NCBI GenBank assembly: GCA_964608745.1
Contig: CAZSPC010000001.1
Location: 1-64,000, forward strand
DNA length: 64,000 nucleotides
Direction of reading: 5' to 3'
Origin: UBA12079 sp964608745
GTDB lineage: Bacteria; Patescibacteriota; Minisyncoccia; Phycocordibacterales; UBA12079
Shown here: positions 49,571-57,088 of the stretch, in pieces
Layout of the letters: the number at the start of each line of letters is the position of its first letter
Numbering within the stretch: position 1 is the first letter of the stretch
Made by a program: the position numbers and the translations under genes
Notes under the pieces: generated by a model
What the model was told of the DNA's origin: nothing
The model's database searches: none
The model's input: only the letters and a program-made list of their open reading frames with translations

Positions 49571-49605
49571 AAAATTCAGAAGCAAGGCTTCTGAATTTTT
49601 TGTTT
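49571..49605 (+). terminator. intrinsic terminator (AGAAGC apical stem)
   Basis: AAAAAATTCAGAAGC and GCTTCTGAATTTTTT around AAG. The apex is the same as in the hairpin at 31844. Confidence 0.75.
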
Positions 49606-49627
49606 TTTCACTATCTTTTCTATCTTT

Positions 49628-49713
49628 CGTCTTTGCGATCCGTCAGCCGACGGATTCATAATCCGTCAGCCGACGGAGAAGCAATCCAGTCGCAGGTATC
49701 GCCAGGGCGAACC
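49628..49713 (+). repeat. compound dispersed repeat
   Basis: GTCTTTGCGA and GAAGCAATCCAG, halves of a dispersed repeat also seen inside mutM (57437-57470), are separated by two copies of TCCGTCAGCCGACGGA. The rest of 49714-49863 holds heptad units (CTTATTCCTAG) and the promoter of the next gene. Confidence 0.6.
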
Positions 49714-49734
49714 CAAAATTCTCTTACTCCTTAT

Positions 49735-49810
49735 TCCTAGAAATTTCAGCCTCAACTGAAATTTCCTTGACTTCTATTTGACATTAAATTATAGTAATTG
49801 CAGAATTTTG
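49735..49810 (+). promoter_or_regulatory. promoter cassette, copy 1
   Basis: A GAAATTTCAG...CTGAAATTTC hairpin, TTGACT (49767-49772), 17 nt, TATAGT (49790-49795). About 70 nt are nearly identical to the copy at 51050-51125. Confidence 0.7.
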
Positions 49811-49863
49811 AATTGTAAAAGATGAGTAAATTAAAAACAAAATAATAAAAAAGGAGGTTGGTT

Positions 49864-50460
49864 ATGGGATGTTCAACAAAGTGTAGTCCAATAAGTCCAA
49901 AAGTTTTCTTTTCCTGCTTGTATGTTATTGGCGTAGTTTTATTGTTTTTTGGTGGTGTTATAACCTATACAGCGTTTTCCGAGCGCAAATTGCCCGATCC
50001 GATAGTAGAGCAAATCTTTCTCCCCAAGAATTATCAGGTTGTTGATTGCGATTATAGGTATAAAATTCAAGCAATTCCTGTAATCATGAGTGATAAAGTC
50101 GCAAAGAACTTTTTTGATTCAACAGAAAAAGAATTTTTGGTATTTAAATGTTTTGGGCGTGAACTCAGTATTTATTATTACTGGGAAGATCAGAGTACGC
50201 CGGTGATTAAGACAAAAAGTTGGAAAAAGACTTATAATATCTCTAATCACAAAGATAACCCTTCGGGTTTTTCTTCCTGGAGAACCACTATTGATGAAGG
50301 GAGTAATAGGGTCGTCCATAAGCCGGTAAGTTCGTTTTTAGACGGTATTTTTATTGGAGGCATTTTTACCTTGTTTGGCTTGATACTATTTGTTGCGACT
50401 GTCGTGATATTTAATAAGTATAAGAAAGAAAAAAGAAGTAATAAAGGAGGTGTCAGATGA
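49864..50460 (+). CDS. two-helix membrane protein, 198 aa (paralogue of the 51179 gene)
   Basis: Hydrophobic helices at about residues 13-38 and 157-183 enclose a polar domain, probably outside the membrane, with EQIFLPKNYQVVDC and LSIYYYWEDQSTPVIKTKSW. The protein at 51179 has matching segments (EKILLPKKYKFISL, IVIKYFWENSG), so the two are distant paralogues with the same promoter cassette. The frame opens at TTG 49858, but AAGGAGG fits ATG 49864 better. Its TGA overlaps the next ATG (ATGA). No family recognised. Confidence 0.7.
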   Translation: MGCSTKCSPISPKVFFSCLYVIGVVLLFFGGVITYTAFSERKLPDPIVEQIFLPKNYQVVDCDYRYKIQAIPVIMSDKVAKNFFDSTEKEFLVFKCFGRELSIYYYWEDQSTPVIKTKSWKKTYNISNHKDNPSGFSSWRTTIDEGSNRVVHKPVSSFLDGIFIGGIFTLFGLILFVATVVIFNKYKKEKRSNKGGVR

Positions 50461-50960
50461 CACAAAATATTCAGGTAGAAGAAAAACCTTTACTGGAACT
50501 GGTTGAAACAATCAAGGTTCCAGCAGTCAAAAAGTTTGTTGCCAGCGAAAAGTTTATCGTCGGCAAGACAATCGACGGTGTTCGTATTTCTTATATTGGG
50601 GGAGATTTCAACGAAATTTTTCTTGATAAAATCGAGCAACATATTCCGGAAGTAGAACTGAGAGTCAGAAGGCAGACAAGAACTTTTTCTCGGGAAAACC
50701 CTACTGGTGGTATTCCTGGAATTAAAAAGATTTGTGTTGATCTTGCCACTTTTTGGGAGTTTTTGAAAGTAAAAAGTGAGAACTATGAAACAGGCAAGTT
50801 TACTTTTTGGATCCCCCCTTGTAATAACTGTGAAAAAATACTCTGGAAAGTGGAGGTAATAAATGCTTTTGGTGACTCCTGGAGCATTGGTTCCTGTTTT
50901 CCTAAGTCTAATGAATACTATGGTAAGTGGGGTCTTGAAACTTTTGTTTTTTCTGATTAA
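50457..50960 (+). CDS. hypothetical protein, 167 aa
   Basis: Soluble, with no signal or membrane helix. It overlaps the preceding membrane protein by 4 nt (ATGA) and has an AAGGAGGT ribosome site inside that gene, so the two are translationally coupled. A CxxC (IPPCNNCEKILWKVEV) and a FGDSWSIGSCFPKS stretch are visible. No family recognised. Confidence 0.7.
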   Translation: MTQNIQVEEKPLLELVETIKVPAVKKFVASEKFIVGKTIDGVRISYIGGDFNEIFLDKIEQHIPEVELRVRRQTRTFSRENPTGGIPGIKKICVDLATFWEFLKVKSENYETGKFTFWIPPCNNCEKILWKVEVINAFGDSWSIGSCFPKSNEYYGKWGLETFVFSD

Positions 50961-50983
50961 TATTTGATTTCAGTTGTTTACTG

Positions 50984-51035
50984 AAACCCTTTGAAAATTT
51001 GTCACCCCGACAGAGTTTCAAAGGGTTTTTCTTAT
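50984..51035 (+). terminator. intrinsic terminator
   Basis: GAAACCCTTTGAAA pairs with TTTCAAAGGGTTTTT over a loop of about 22 nt. Confidence 0.75.
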
Positions 51036-51049
51036 TCCTCACCCCTTAT

Positions 51050-51125
51050 TCCTTATTCCTAGAAATTTCAGTTTTATTGAAATTTCCTTGACTTCTATTT
51101 GACAATAAATTATAGTAATTGCAGA
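51050..51125 (+). promoter_or_regulatory. promoter cassette, copy 2
   Basis: TTGACT (51088-51093), 17 nt, TATAGT (51111-51116), with the same upstream GAAATTTCAG hairpin as copy 1; only the hairpin loop and a few bases differ. Confidence 0.7.
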
Positions 51126-51178
51126 ATTTGAAAATTATTTCTAGGACAAACTTGAAAATCAAAAAATAGGAGATTATT

Positions 51179-51787
51179 ATGAGACGTAACGGTTCTACAA
51201 GTATATCTATTAGCTCTAAGTTAACAAATGTTGCTGGTATTATTTTGATGGTACTTCTTCTGCTTCCTTCAGGGATGATGATCTATAAAGGATATCAAGT
51301 GGTAAATAAATGGGGTGTTGATTATGTTCTTCCAGAGCCACAAAGAGAAAAGATTTTGTTACCAAAAAAATACAAATTTATTTCTTTGAAAACTGCTGAA
51401 AGAATAAAATTTTTAGAGATTAAAGATCATAGTACTGAAAAAGAAATATCTATTTCTAATAAACCTTTTTTAATTACTACTGGGCGGCGCAACAATGATA
51501 TTGTTATCAAATATTTTTGGGAGAACAGTGGTCCACACAAAAAAATTTTTCCAGCATATAGTTGGGAAAAAGTTCATTCGACTTCTAGCTACCTTTCTGA
51601 TTATTTGAGGCAAGTAGCTATATGGTATATGAGAATAGATAAGAAAAATAATATAATAGTTTATACACCAACAAAAGCCAAAGCCGATCTTATCGCTATA
51701 GCAGGAGCAATTCTTATGTCTATCGGCATGCTATTTTTTGTACTGTTATGGTATAAATTATATATTTTTTTTTTGAAAAATAAGTAA
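51179..51787 (+). CDS. two-helix membrane protein, 202 aa (paralogue of the 49864 gene)
   Basis: Helices at about residues 15-37 and 168-197 enclose a basic polar domain. It shares segment order and several short motifs with the 49864 protein. An AGGAG ribosome site precedes the ATG and a terminator lies at 51800-51835. The pair, together with the 50457 gene, interrupts the S10-L3 junction. Function unknown. Confidence 0.7.
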   Translation: MRRNGSTSISISSKLTNVAGIILMVLLLLPSGMMIYKGYQVVNKWGVDYVLPEPQREKILLPKKYKFISLKTAERIKFLEIKDHSTEKEISISNKPFLITTGRRNNDIVIKYFWENSGPHKKIFPAYSWEKVHSTSSYLSDYLRQVAIWYMRIDKKNNIIVYTPTKAKADLIAIAGAILMSIGMLFFVLLWYKLYIFFLKNK

Positions 51788-51799
51788 TTCAAATAGATA

Positions 51800-51835
51800 C
51801 CCATATTTGTTTTTAAAATAAATATGGGTTTTTAT
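51800..51835 (+). terminator. intrinsic terminator
   Basis: ACCCATATTT and AAATATGGGTTTTT pair over a short loop. Confidence 0.75.
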
Positions 51836-51912
51836 TATTTGTATTCGACTCTCGATTTTTAAAATTTCCCTTGATTTTCGTTTAATTTTGTGTAAAATAT
51901 TACAAGTTACTT

Positions 51913-51999
51913 AAAGGTTTAGCGCCTTTTTTTAATTTTGCGAATTGATTACCTAGTATTTGTATATATTCGTATTATTAGTATCATTTGTATATTAGT
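51913..51999 (+). promoter_or_regulatory. rplC leader with a short hairpin and heptad repeat
   Basis: AAAGG...CCTTTTTTT at 51913-51932 follows a TAAAAT -10 closely and may attenuate. The rest (TAGTATTTGTATATATTCGT and on) is a right-arm-type heptad repeat as before creD and the 59426 gene. Confidence 0.45.
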
Positions 52000-52605
52000 A
52001 TGTTTATCTTGGGTACAAAAGAAGAAATGACACAAATCTTTGATAAAGAAGGGCAAGTTCAGCCTGTTACTATTATTAATGCAGGGCCAATTAAAGTAAC
52101 TCAAATAAAAGACCAAGAAAAGGATGGTTACGAAGCGGTACAAGTTGGGTATGGAGAAAAAAGTGAAAAAAATATCAACAAACCGGAAAAGGGGCATATG
52201 AAAGACTTGGGAAACTTCCGATATTTGAGAGAATTTAAGGCAAGCGAAGAGATGAAAGCAGGAGATGAGATAAATGTATCAGCTTTTGCAGAAGGGGATA
52301 TTGTTGAAATTTCAGCAGTTAGTAAAGGAAAAGGATTTCAAGGTGTTGTAAAAAGACATAATTTTGCTGGAGGTCCAAGATCTCACGGACAAAAGCACAG
52401 TGAAAGAAAACCAGGATCAATTGGATCAACAGGACCTCAAAGGGTGTTTAAAGGTACAAGAATGGCAGGAAGAATGGGAAGTGACAGAACCACTGTTAAA
52501 AATTTAAAAATTGTACAAGTAGACGAGAAGGGGAATCGATTATTGGTGAAAGGTGCTGTTCCGGGTAAAAGAGGAAGCCTAGTCGAAATACGAAGTGTTA
52601 AATAA
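52000..52605 (+). CDS. rplC: 50S ribosomal protein L3 (uL3)
   Basis: Needed for large-subunit assembly near the peptidyl transferase centre. ATG 52000 gives MFILGTKEEMTQIFDKEGQ, the family start; a TTG further up lies in repeat sequence. The signature FAEGDIVEISAVSKGKGFQGVVKRHNFAGGPRSHGQ and GRMGSDRTTVKNLKIVQVD are present. The length (201) is normal. Confidence 0.96.
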   Translation: MFILGTKEEMTQIFDKEGQVQPVTIINAGPIKVTQIKDQEKDGYEAVQVGYGEKSEKNINKPEKGHMKDLGNFRYLREFKASEEMKAGDEINVSAFAEGDIVEISAVSKGKGFQGVVKRHNFAGGPRSHGQKHSERKPGSIGSTGPQRVFKGTRMAGRMGSDRTTVKNLKIVQVDEKGNRLLVKGAVPGKRGSLVEIRSVK

Positions 52606-52609
52606 ATTT

Positions 52610-52708
52610 TTTATTTTTAATTTATAATTTTTAAAAAATGATTAAATTTAAAAATTTTTAAATTAATTCATTAAAAATTGTTTATAAATCAAAAATTACA
52701 AATTAAAA
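52610..52708 (+). repeat. AT-only inverted repeat before rplD
   Basis: ATTTTTAATTTATAATTTTT and ATTACAAATTAAAAATT-like arms; resembles those before rpsQ and secY. Confidence 0.45.
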
Positions 52709-52711
52709 ATT

Positions 52712-53374
52712 ATGAAGGCTACGATATACAACCAAAAAGGAATAAAGTCGAATGAAATCTCTTTGCCGGAGAGTATATTTGGGTTGTCCTGGAACAACGA
52801 TCTTGTTCATCAGGTGGTTGTTTCTATGATGTCAAATGCTCGAACTGGTGTTGCTCATACAAAAGATAGAAGTGATGTGCGAGGTGGTGGTAGAAAACCT
52901 TGGAGACAAAAGGGAACTGGACGAGCACGACATGGATCAAGTCGGTCACCAATTTGGAGAAGTGGTGGAGTAACTTTTGGTCCAAGAAAGGAAAAGAATT
53001 TTTCAAAGAAAATCAACAAAAAAATGAGTGCCAAAGCATTGTACACAGTGTTGTCTCAAAAGGCAGGAGATGGGGAAATTCTTTTTGTTGATAATTTTGA
53101 TATAAAAGAACCAAAAACAAAAGAGGCAAAAACTATCTTTGAAGCACTGGGTAAAATAAAAGGATTTGAAGGAATGGTTTCAAAGAAAAAAAATTCTGCC
53201 TTCATTGCTTTGGATGAAAAAAATGAAAATGTAGAAAAGTCTTTTAGTAATTTTGGAAATATTCAGATGGGGGAAGTGAGAAATTTGAATATATTGAATC
53301 TTTTGAATAATAAATATCTTATTATTGAAAATCCAGAGAGTGCATTTAAGTTTTTTGAGAAAAAACTTAAATGA
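52712..53374 (+). CDS. rplD: 50S ribosomal protein L4 (uL4)
   Basis: Exit-tunnel protein. The 220 residues include the tunnel loop TGVAHTKDRSDVRGGGRKPWRQKGTGRARHGSSRSPIWRSGGVTFGP and the globular domain with VLSQKAGDGEILFVDNFDI. The C-terminal residues (YLIIENPESAFKFFEKKL) are typical. In some bacteria L4 regulates the S10 operon; here the operon leader is interrupted by inserted genes. Confidence 0.96.
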   Translation: MKATIYNQKGIKSNEISLPESIFGLSWNNDLVHQVVVSMMSNARTGVAHTKDRSDVRGGGRKPWRQKGTGRARHGSSRSPIWRSGGVTFGPRKEKNFSKKINKKMSAKALYTVLSQKAGDGEILFVDNFDIKEPKTKEAKTIFEALGKIKGFEGMVSKKKNSAFIALDEKNENVEKSFSNFGNIQMGEVRNLNILNLLNNKYLIIENPESAFKFFEKKLK

Positions 53375-53375
53375 A

Positions 53376-53500
53376 AGGGTTTAGCGTCTAGTGTTTAGGG
53401 TTGTAGGAATGAATTTTGCCGAAGGCAAAATTCGTCAATGAAAAAATTGCTTTAGCAATTTTTTATCTATAACCCTAAACGCTAAACCCTACAACCCTAA
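53376..53500 (+). repeat. family A element upstream of rplW
   Basis: AGCGTCTAGTGTTTAGGGTT left arm, AATTTTGCC-GAA-GGCAAAATT centre, a second AAAAATTGC/GCAATTTTT hairpin, and CCCTAAACGCTAAACCC right arm. Confidence 0.85.
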
Positions 53501-53508
53501 TAAATAAT

Positions 53509-53814
53509 ATGAAAACAACAGATACAAAAAATAATATTGGAAATTTAGAAAACATAATCTTACGACCTAGAATTACTGAGAAAGCATCAGATAAAGCAAC
53601 AGAAAATGTTTATGTTTTTGAAGTTGTACCAAATGCTAATAAAGTACAAATCAAAGAAGCGGTGGAAAAAATTTATAAAGTGAAGGCTGTAAAGGTAAAT
53701 ATTGCCCAAACTCCATCAAAAACTATTTTTTCAAGAGGAAAGAAGGGGGTGAAAAGTGGAGGAAAGAAAGCGTATGTTTATCTTAAAGAGGGAGACAAAA
53801 TTGAGATTATCTAA
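53509..53814 (+). CDS. rplW: 50S ribosomal protein L23 (uL23)
   Basis: Docking site for trigger factor and SRP at the tunnel exit. The 101 residues contain ILRPRITEKASDKATENVYVF, ANKVQIKEAVEKIYKVKAVKVN and GKKAYVYLKEGDKI, the family hallmarks. It keeps its normal place between L4 and L2. Confidence 0.96.
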   Translation: MKTTDTKNNIGNLENIILRPRITEKASDKATENVYVFEVVPNANKVQIKEAVEKIYKVKAVKVNIAQTPSKTIFSRGKKGVKSGGKKAYVYLKEGDKIEII

Positions 53815-53819
53815 GGAGG

Positions 53820-53913
53820 AATAAAGAATAAGGACTTAGGAATGTAGGAATGAATTTTGCCTTCGGCAAAATTCATTCAAGACTTATTCCTCATTCCTTA
53901 TTTCTAGGTCCTA
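53820..53913 (+). repeat. family A variant upstream of rplB
   Basis: GAATAAGGACTTAGGAATG left arm, AATTTTGCC-TTCG-GGCAAAATT centre, CTTATTCCTCATTCCTTAT right arm. The arms differ from the TAGCGTT type but match each other. Confidence 0.75.
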
Positions 53914-53978
53914 ATTTAAAAATTAAGGTTAACGGTAGCCGATAATTATCGCGGGTGAAAAGCCCAAAAACAAGAACT

Positions 53979-54821
53979 ATGAAGACTAACAAACCAACAA
54001 CACCATCACGAAGACATATGACAGGTATTAATTACCGAGATTTTTTGACTACTTCAAAACCTAAGAAATCTCTAACAAAAGGAGGAAAAAGAGGTGTGGG
54101 ACGAAACGCTTTTGGGAGAATTACTATGCGACATAGAGGTGGTGGTCATAAAAGAAAATACCGACAAATTGATTTTAAATATAATAAATTTGATATTCCG
54201 GCAAAAATTGAAACTATCGAATATGATCCTTACCGATCAGGTTTTATTGCTTTAATTTGTTATCGGGACGGAGAAAGACGATACATTCTTGCTCCTAAAT
54301 CTGTAAAGGTTGGAGATCAGATAATTGTTTCCGAAAAAGCACAATTGAAACCAGGAAATAGATTAATTTTGAAAAATATTCCTGTTGGAACATTTGTATA
54401 CAATGTTGAACTAAAACCACAATCAGGAGCAAAGATTGCTCGATCTGCTGGAAATTATGTAGAAGTGATTGCTCAAGATGCAGGTTATACTCATTTGAAA
54501 ATGCCCTCAACAGAGGTTCGAAAAGTAATGGACACTGCTTGGGCTTCAATTGGAGAAGTATCAAACGATGAACATAAACTTGTGACAATTGGAAAAGCTG
54601 GACGATCACGATGGATGGGGAAAAGACCAACGGTTCGAGGATCAGCTATGAACCCAGTGGATCACCCATATGGTGGTGGTGAAGGTAAGGCAGGACGAGG
54701 AATGAGAAGAGCAAAGACTAAATGGGGTAAACCTGCTGGAAAAGGACAAAAGACAAGAAAACCAAAGAAATACTCAAATCCGTTTATTGTAAGACGACGT
54801 AAAGTCGGCAAACGAAAATAA
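53979..54821 (+). CDS. rplB: 50S ribosomal protein L2 (uL2)
   Basis: Needed for subunit joining and peptidyl transfer. The frame opens at GTG 53955, but ATG 53979 gives MKTNKPTTPSRRHMTG, nearer the family start. The core shows FGRITMRHRGGGHKRKYRQIDF, and the catalytic-region signature TVRGSAMNPVDHPYGGGEGK with its histidine is intact. S19, the usual next gene, is absent here. The last six codons and stop form one arm of a 37-bp hairpin. Confidence 0.96.
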   Translation: MKTNKPTTPSRRHMTGINYRDFLTTSKPKKSLTKGGKRGVGRNAFGRITMRHRGGGHKRKYRQIDFKYNKFDIPAKIETIEYDPYRSGFIALICYRDGERRYILAPKSVKVGDQIIVSEKAQLKPGNRLILKNIPVGTFVYNVELKPQSGAKIARSAGNYVEVIAQDAGYTHLKMPSTEVRKVMDTAWASIGEVSNDEHKLVTIGKAGRSRWMGKRPTVRGSAMNPVDHPYGGGEGKAGRGMRRAKTKWGKPAGKGQKTRKPKKYSNPFIVRRRKVGKRK

Positions 54822-54874
54822 TAAAAAAGCATCGCCTAGGCGATGCTTTTTTATTATTTTCGTTTTCCGACTTT
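54801..54874 (+). terminator. 37-bp hairpin reaching into rplB
   Basis: The left arm 54801-54837 contains the last L2 codons and TAA; the right arm 54838-54874 is its complement with one mismatch and no loop (centre CCTAGG). Confidence 0.85.
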
Positions 54875-55140
54875 TCTAGTAATAAGTTGTAAGTAATAAG
54901 GATTAAGTAAAAAGGCTTTGTTGGATGATTTAAATAACTCAACCCGTTGAGTTATTTATCTTTATACCCTAAAAAGGTGGGTGTCCGACACCCACCAATG
55001 GCTTTGTTGAGCTGTTTTCAATGGCTCACGAATGAGCCATTGAAATTTTACTAAATTTTATTGCTTTATCTAGTCTAAAATGATAAAAATAGGTTAGAAA
55101 GTTCTAAGAGATATAATGAAAAGCAGAAAAACTAAAAAGA
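54875..55140. repeat. gene-free stretch with heptad units, a REP-like palindrome and shared palindromes
   Basis: Heptad units (TAGTAATAAGTTGTAAG, 54877 on), ATAACTCAACCCGTTGAGTTAT (54932-54960), GGTGGGTGTC-C-GACACCCACC (54976-54996) and TCAATGGCTCAC/GAGCCATTGA (about 55018-55045). All have relatives elsewhere in the window. No gene seen. Confidence 0.65.
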
Positions 55141-55155
55141 AAGGAGGTTTAAAAA

Positions 55156-55581
55156 ATGGACAAAATTAAAGTTGTTGATCCGAAAACAAAACCAATAATC
55201 GATAAAGATGGTTTTTATACTGAGCATGACCGGCTTCAATATGAGATGGATGTAAAAATAGAGTTGGCTAAATTGTTGTTCGGAAAATCAAACATACCTG
55301 ACGATGACCAAAAAAGACTTCTCGATTGGGTAGAGAAAGGTATCAAAAAAGAGTATGCTGATTTGCAAGCTGAAACAGCAAGAAGATATTTGATGGGTAA
55401 GGTTGTTGAATTGTATCAGGACAATTCCGATGCAATAGGTCCTTACACCGTTGTAAATGTCGTAAAGTCTTATACGGAAGGGGTATTGTTTAATCTTCAT
55501 ATTTCTTTTTCAGAAAGCGGATCCGTCTTAGTTTTTCCTGTTTTTAAACAAATAAAAATTAAGGTTTTAGATAACAGCTAA
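55156..55581 (+). CDS. hypothetical protein, 141 aa
   Basis: Soluble and charged; starts MDKIKVVDPKTKPIIDKDG. No family recognised. An AAGGAGG ribosome site 8 nt before the ATG and a strong terminator (AAGCCGACTC stem, 55591-55618) make it a single SD-led orphan gene. Confidence 0.7.
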   Translation: MDKIKVVDPKTKPIIDKDGFYTEHDRLQYEMDVKIELAKLLFGKSNIPDDDQKRLLDWVEKGIKKEYADLQAETARRYLMGKVVELYQDNSDAIGPYTVVNVVKSYTEGVLFNLHISFSESGSVLVFPVFKQIKIKVLDNS

Positions 55582-55590
55582 AACATTCCT

Positions 55591-55618
55591 AAGCCGACTC
55601 GTAAGAGTCGGCTTTTTT
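55591..55618 (+). terminator. intrinsic terminator
   Basis: AAGCCGACTC and GAGTCGGCTT pair over GTAA and are followed by seven T. Confidence 0.85.
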
Positions 55619-55671
55619 TAAATCCTAAATCTTACTTCTTAAATCTGTTAAATTCTGTTAGAATTTAACCA

Positions 55672-56628
55672 ATGAACGAAGAAAAATTTGAATTACCAAT
55701 GATTATTGGATCGCTTGTGATTGTAGCAAGTATGGTTTATTTTGGGTTTGTGAGTTACAGTGGGCAATCCACTAAAATGGAAGAAACTCGGCAAATTTTG
55801 ACTGCTCATGAAGAAGAGATCCAAAAGCTAAAAAACGAAATTGATTTATTGCGTTTTGAAAGTGAAGGTCAGACAGAAGAGTTAACCAGGAAACTTGAAC
55901 AAGAAGAAATCTTACGACAAGAAATTGAAAAACAAAGAGATGCACAAGAAAGAATTGCTCAACAAAAATTGAGTGATTTGGAAGTAAAACTTTCTCAGTC
56001 TGGGAGTGTATTAAATCTTTCTTCTGTGATTAGTGGGTGGCAATCCCGAGTGGCGTATGTAGATTGTGATTTTGTGTTACCAAATTCTTTTTTCCATTAT
56101 GGTTCTAGTGGCTCGGGGGTGGTCGTAAAACTTGCTGATACTCCTATTAAAGTTTTAACCAATAAACATGTTTTATCAGGCCCTGCTCTGTATGAATTAA
56201 ACGCTTGTGATATCACTTTGCCGGAAACAAATACCAAATATCATGTACTCGCATCTGATATAGAAGTTTCTTCGGCGGGATATGATTGGGGTATTTTAAC
56301 TATCAATAATCCGGACCAATACTTAACAAACTTAATCGACGAGTCTTATCTAGTTTGCGATCAAAAACCTTCTTTGGGTGATGAAATAGTTGTTTTGGGT
56401 TACCCGGGAATAGGATCTAAGTCAAGTGTTACTGCGACCGAGGGTATTATTTCTGGGTTTGATGGTTCGTATTTTATAACCTCTGCAAAAGTAGAGGAGG
56501 GTAATTCCGGTGGTGCAGCGATTCTCACCAAAGATAATTGTCTTCTTGGAATCCCGACTTACGCAACGTTAGGTCAAGTTGAATCCTTAGCTCGAATACT
56601 CGATATTTGGACAGTCATAACGAAATAA
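55672..56628 (+). CDS. membrane-anchored trypsin-like serine protease with a coiled coil
   Basis: A membrane helix (about residues 9-28) is followed by a coiled coil (about 35-108, heptads rich in E, K and Q), then a trypsin-like domain. The histidine is in LTNKHVLSG (about 166), the aspartate in GYDWGIL (about 205) and the serine in EEGNSGGAAI (about 279); YPGIGSKSSVTATEG resembles the HtrA/DegP group, but no PDZ domain is present. TGTTAGAAT ends 7 nt before the ATG, and the upstream region resembles that of the 2898 gene. Confidence 0.85.
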   Translation: MNEEKFELPMIIGSLVIVASMVYFGFVSYSGQSTKMEETRQILTAHEEEIQKLKNEIDLLRFESEGQTEELTRKLEQEEILRQEIEKQRDAQERIAQQKLSDLEVKLSQSGSVLNLSSVISGWQSRVAYVDCDFVLPNSFFHYGSSGSGVVVKLADTPIKVLTNKHVLSGPALYELNACDITLPETNTKYHVLASDIEVSSAGYDWGILTINNPDQYLTNLIDESYLVCDQKPSLGDEIVVLGYPGIGSKSSVTATEGIISGFDGSYFITSAKVEEGNSGGAAILTKDNCLLGIPTYATLGQVESLARILDIWTVITK

Positions 56629-56646
56629 AATCGAAGGTTTCATTTC

Positions 56647-57056
56647 TAGTAGTAAGGTATAAGTAGTAAGTAATAAGTAAATTTTTATGGAGAAATTTGA
56701 AGATATTATTGCTTGGCAAAAATCACAAAAATTAGCTGTTTTTGTGTATAAAAAATTTAGCAATAATAAAGATTTTAGTTTTAGAGATCAGATTCAAAGA
56801 GCATCAGTGAGTATTAGTAATAATATTGCCGAAGGTTTTGCTCGAAAAGGAAATAAAGAATTCAAACAGTTTTTGTATATAGCAAAAGGTTCATGCAGTG
56901 AAGTTCGGTCAATGTTATATCTTGCGTTAGAGTTGGATTATATTTCAAAATCAGAATTTGACGAGTTTTATAGATTAGCAATTGAAATTTCAAAAATATT
57001 GTCAGGTCTTATTAAAAGTTTAAAATAGTCTTACTTACTACTTAATCCTTACTACT
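56647..57056 (+). mobile_element. inverted-repeat element carrying a four-helix-bundle gene (copy 2)
   Basis: Left arm TAGTAGTAAGGTATAAGTAG and on (56647-56678); right arm CTTACTTACTACTTAATCCT and on (57030-57056). The arms are nearly exact complements made of 7-nt units and contain one complete gene with almost nothing else. Confidence 0.75.
56687..57028 (+). CDS. four-helix-bundle protein (S23/IVP family) 2
   Basis: The 113 residues begin MEKFEDIIAWQKSQKLAVFVY, with the signature RASVSISNNIAEGFARKGNKEF, FLYIAKGSCSEVRSMLYLA and a C-terminal helix. It is a clear homologue of the gene at 39265, though divergent. It lies between the two arms of an inverted repeat, upstream of mutM. Members are encoded in 23S rRNA intervening sequences of other bacteria; a role in handling the enclosing repeat is inferred. 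Confidence 0.85.
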   Translation: MEKFEDIIAWQKSQKLAVFVYKKFSNNKDFSFRDQIQRASVSISNNIAEGFARKGNKEFKQFLYIAKGSCSEVRSMLYLALELDYISKSEFDEFYRLAIEISKILSGLIKSLK

Positions 57057-57088
57057 TTGCACTTGCGCGTAGCGCATGCGAAGCGCCT

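Noticed and set aside
3250..53913. CRISPR arrays, considered because of many short repeats
   Set aside because: The repeats are palindromic, of unequal spacing, lie one per intergenic gap and have no spacer-like unique units or cas genes nearby.
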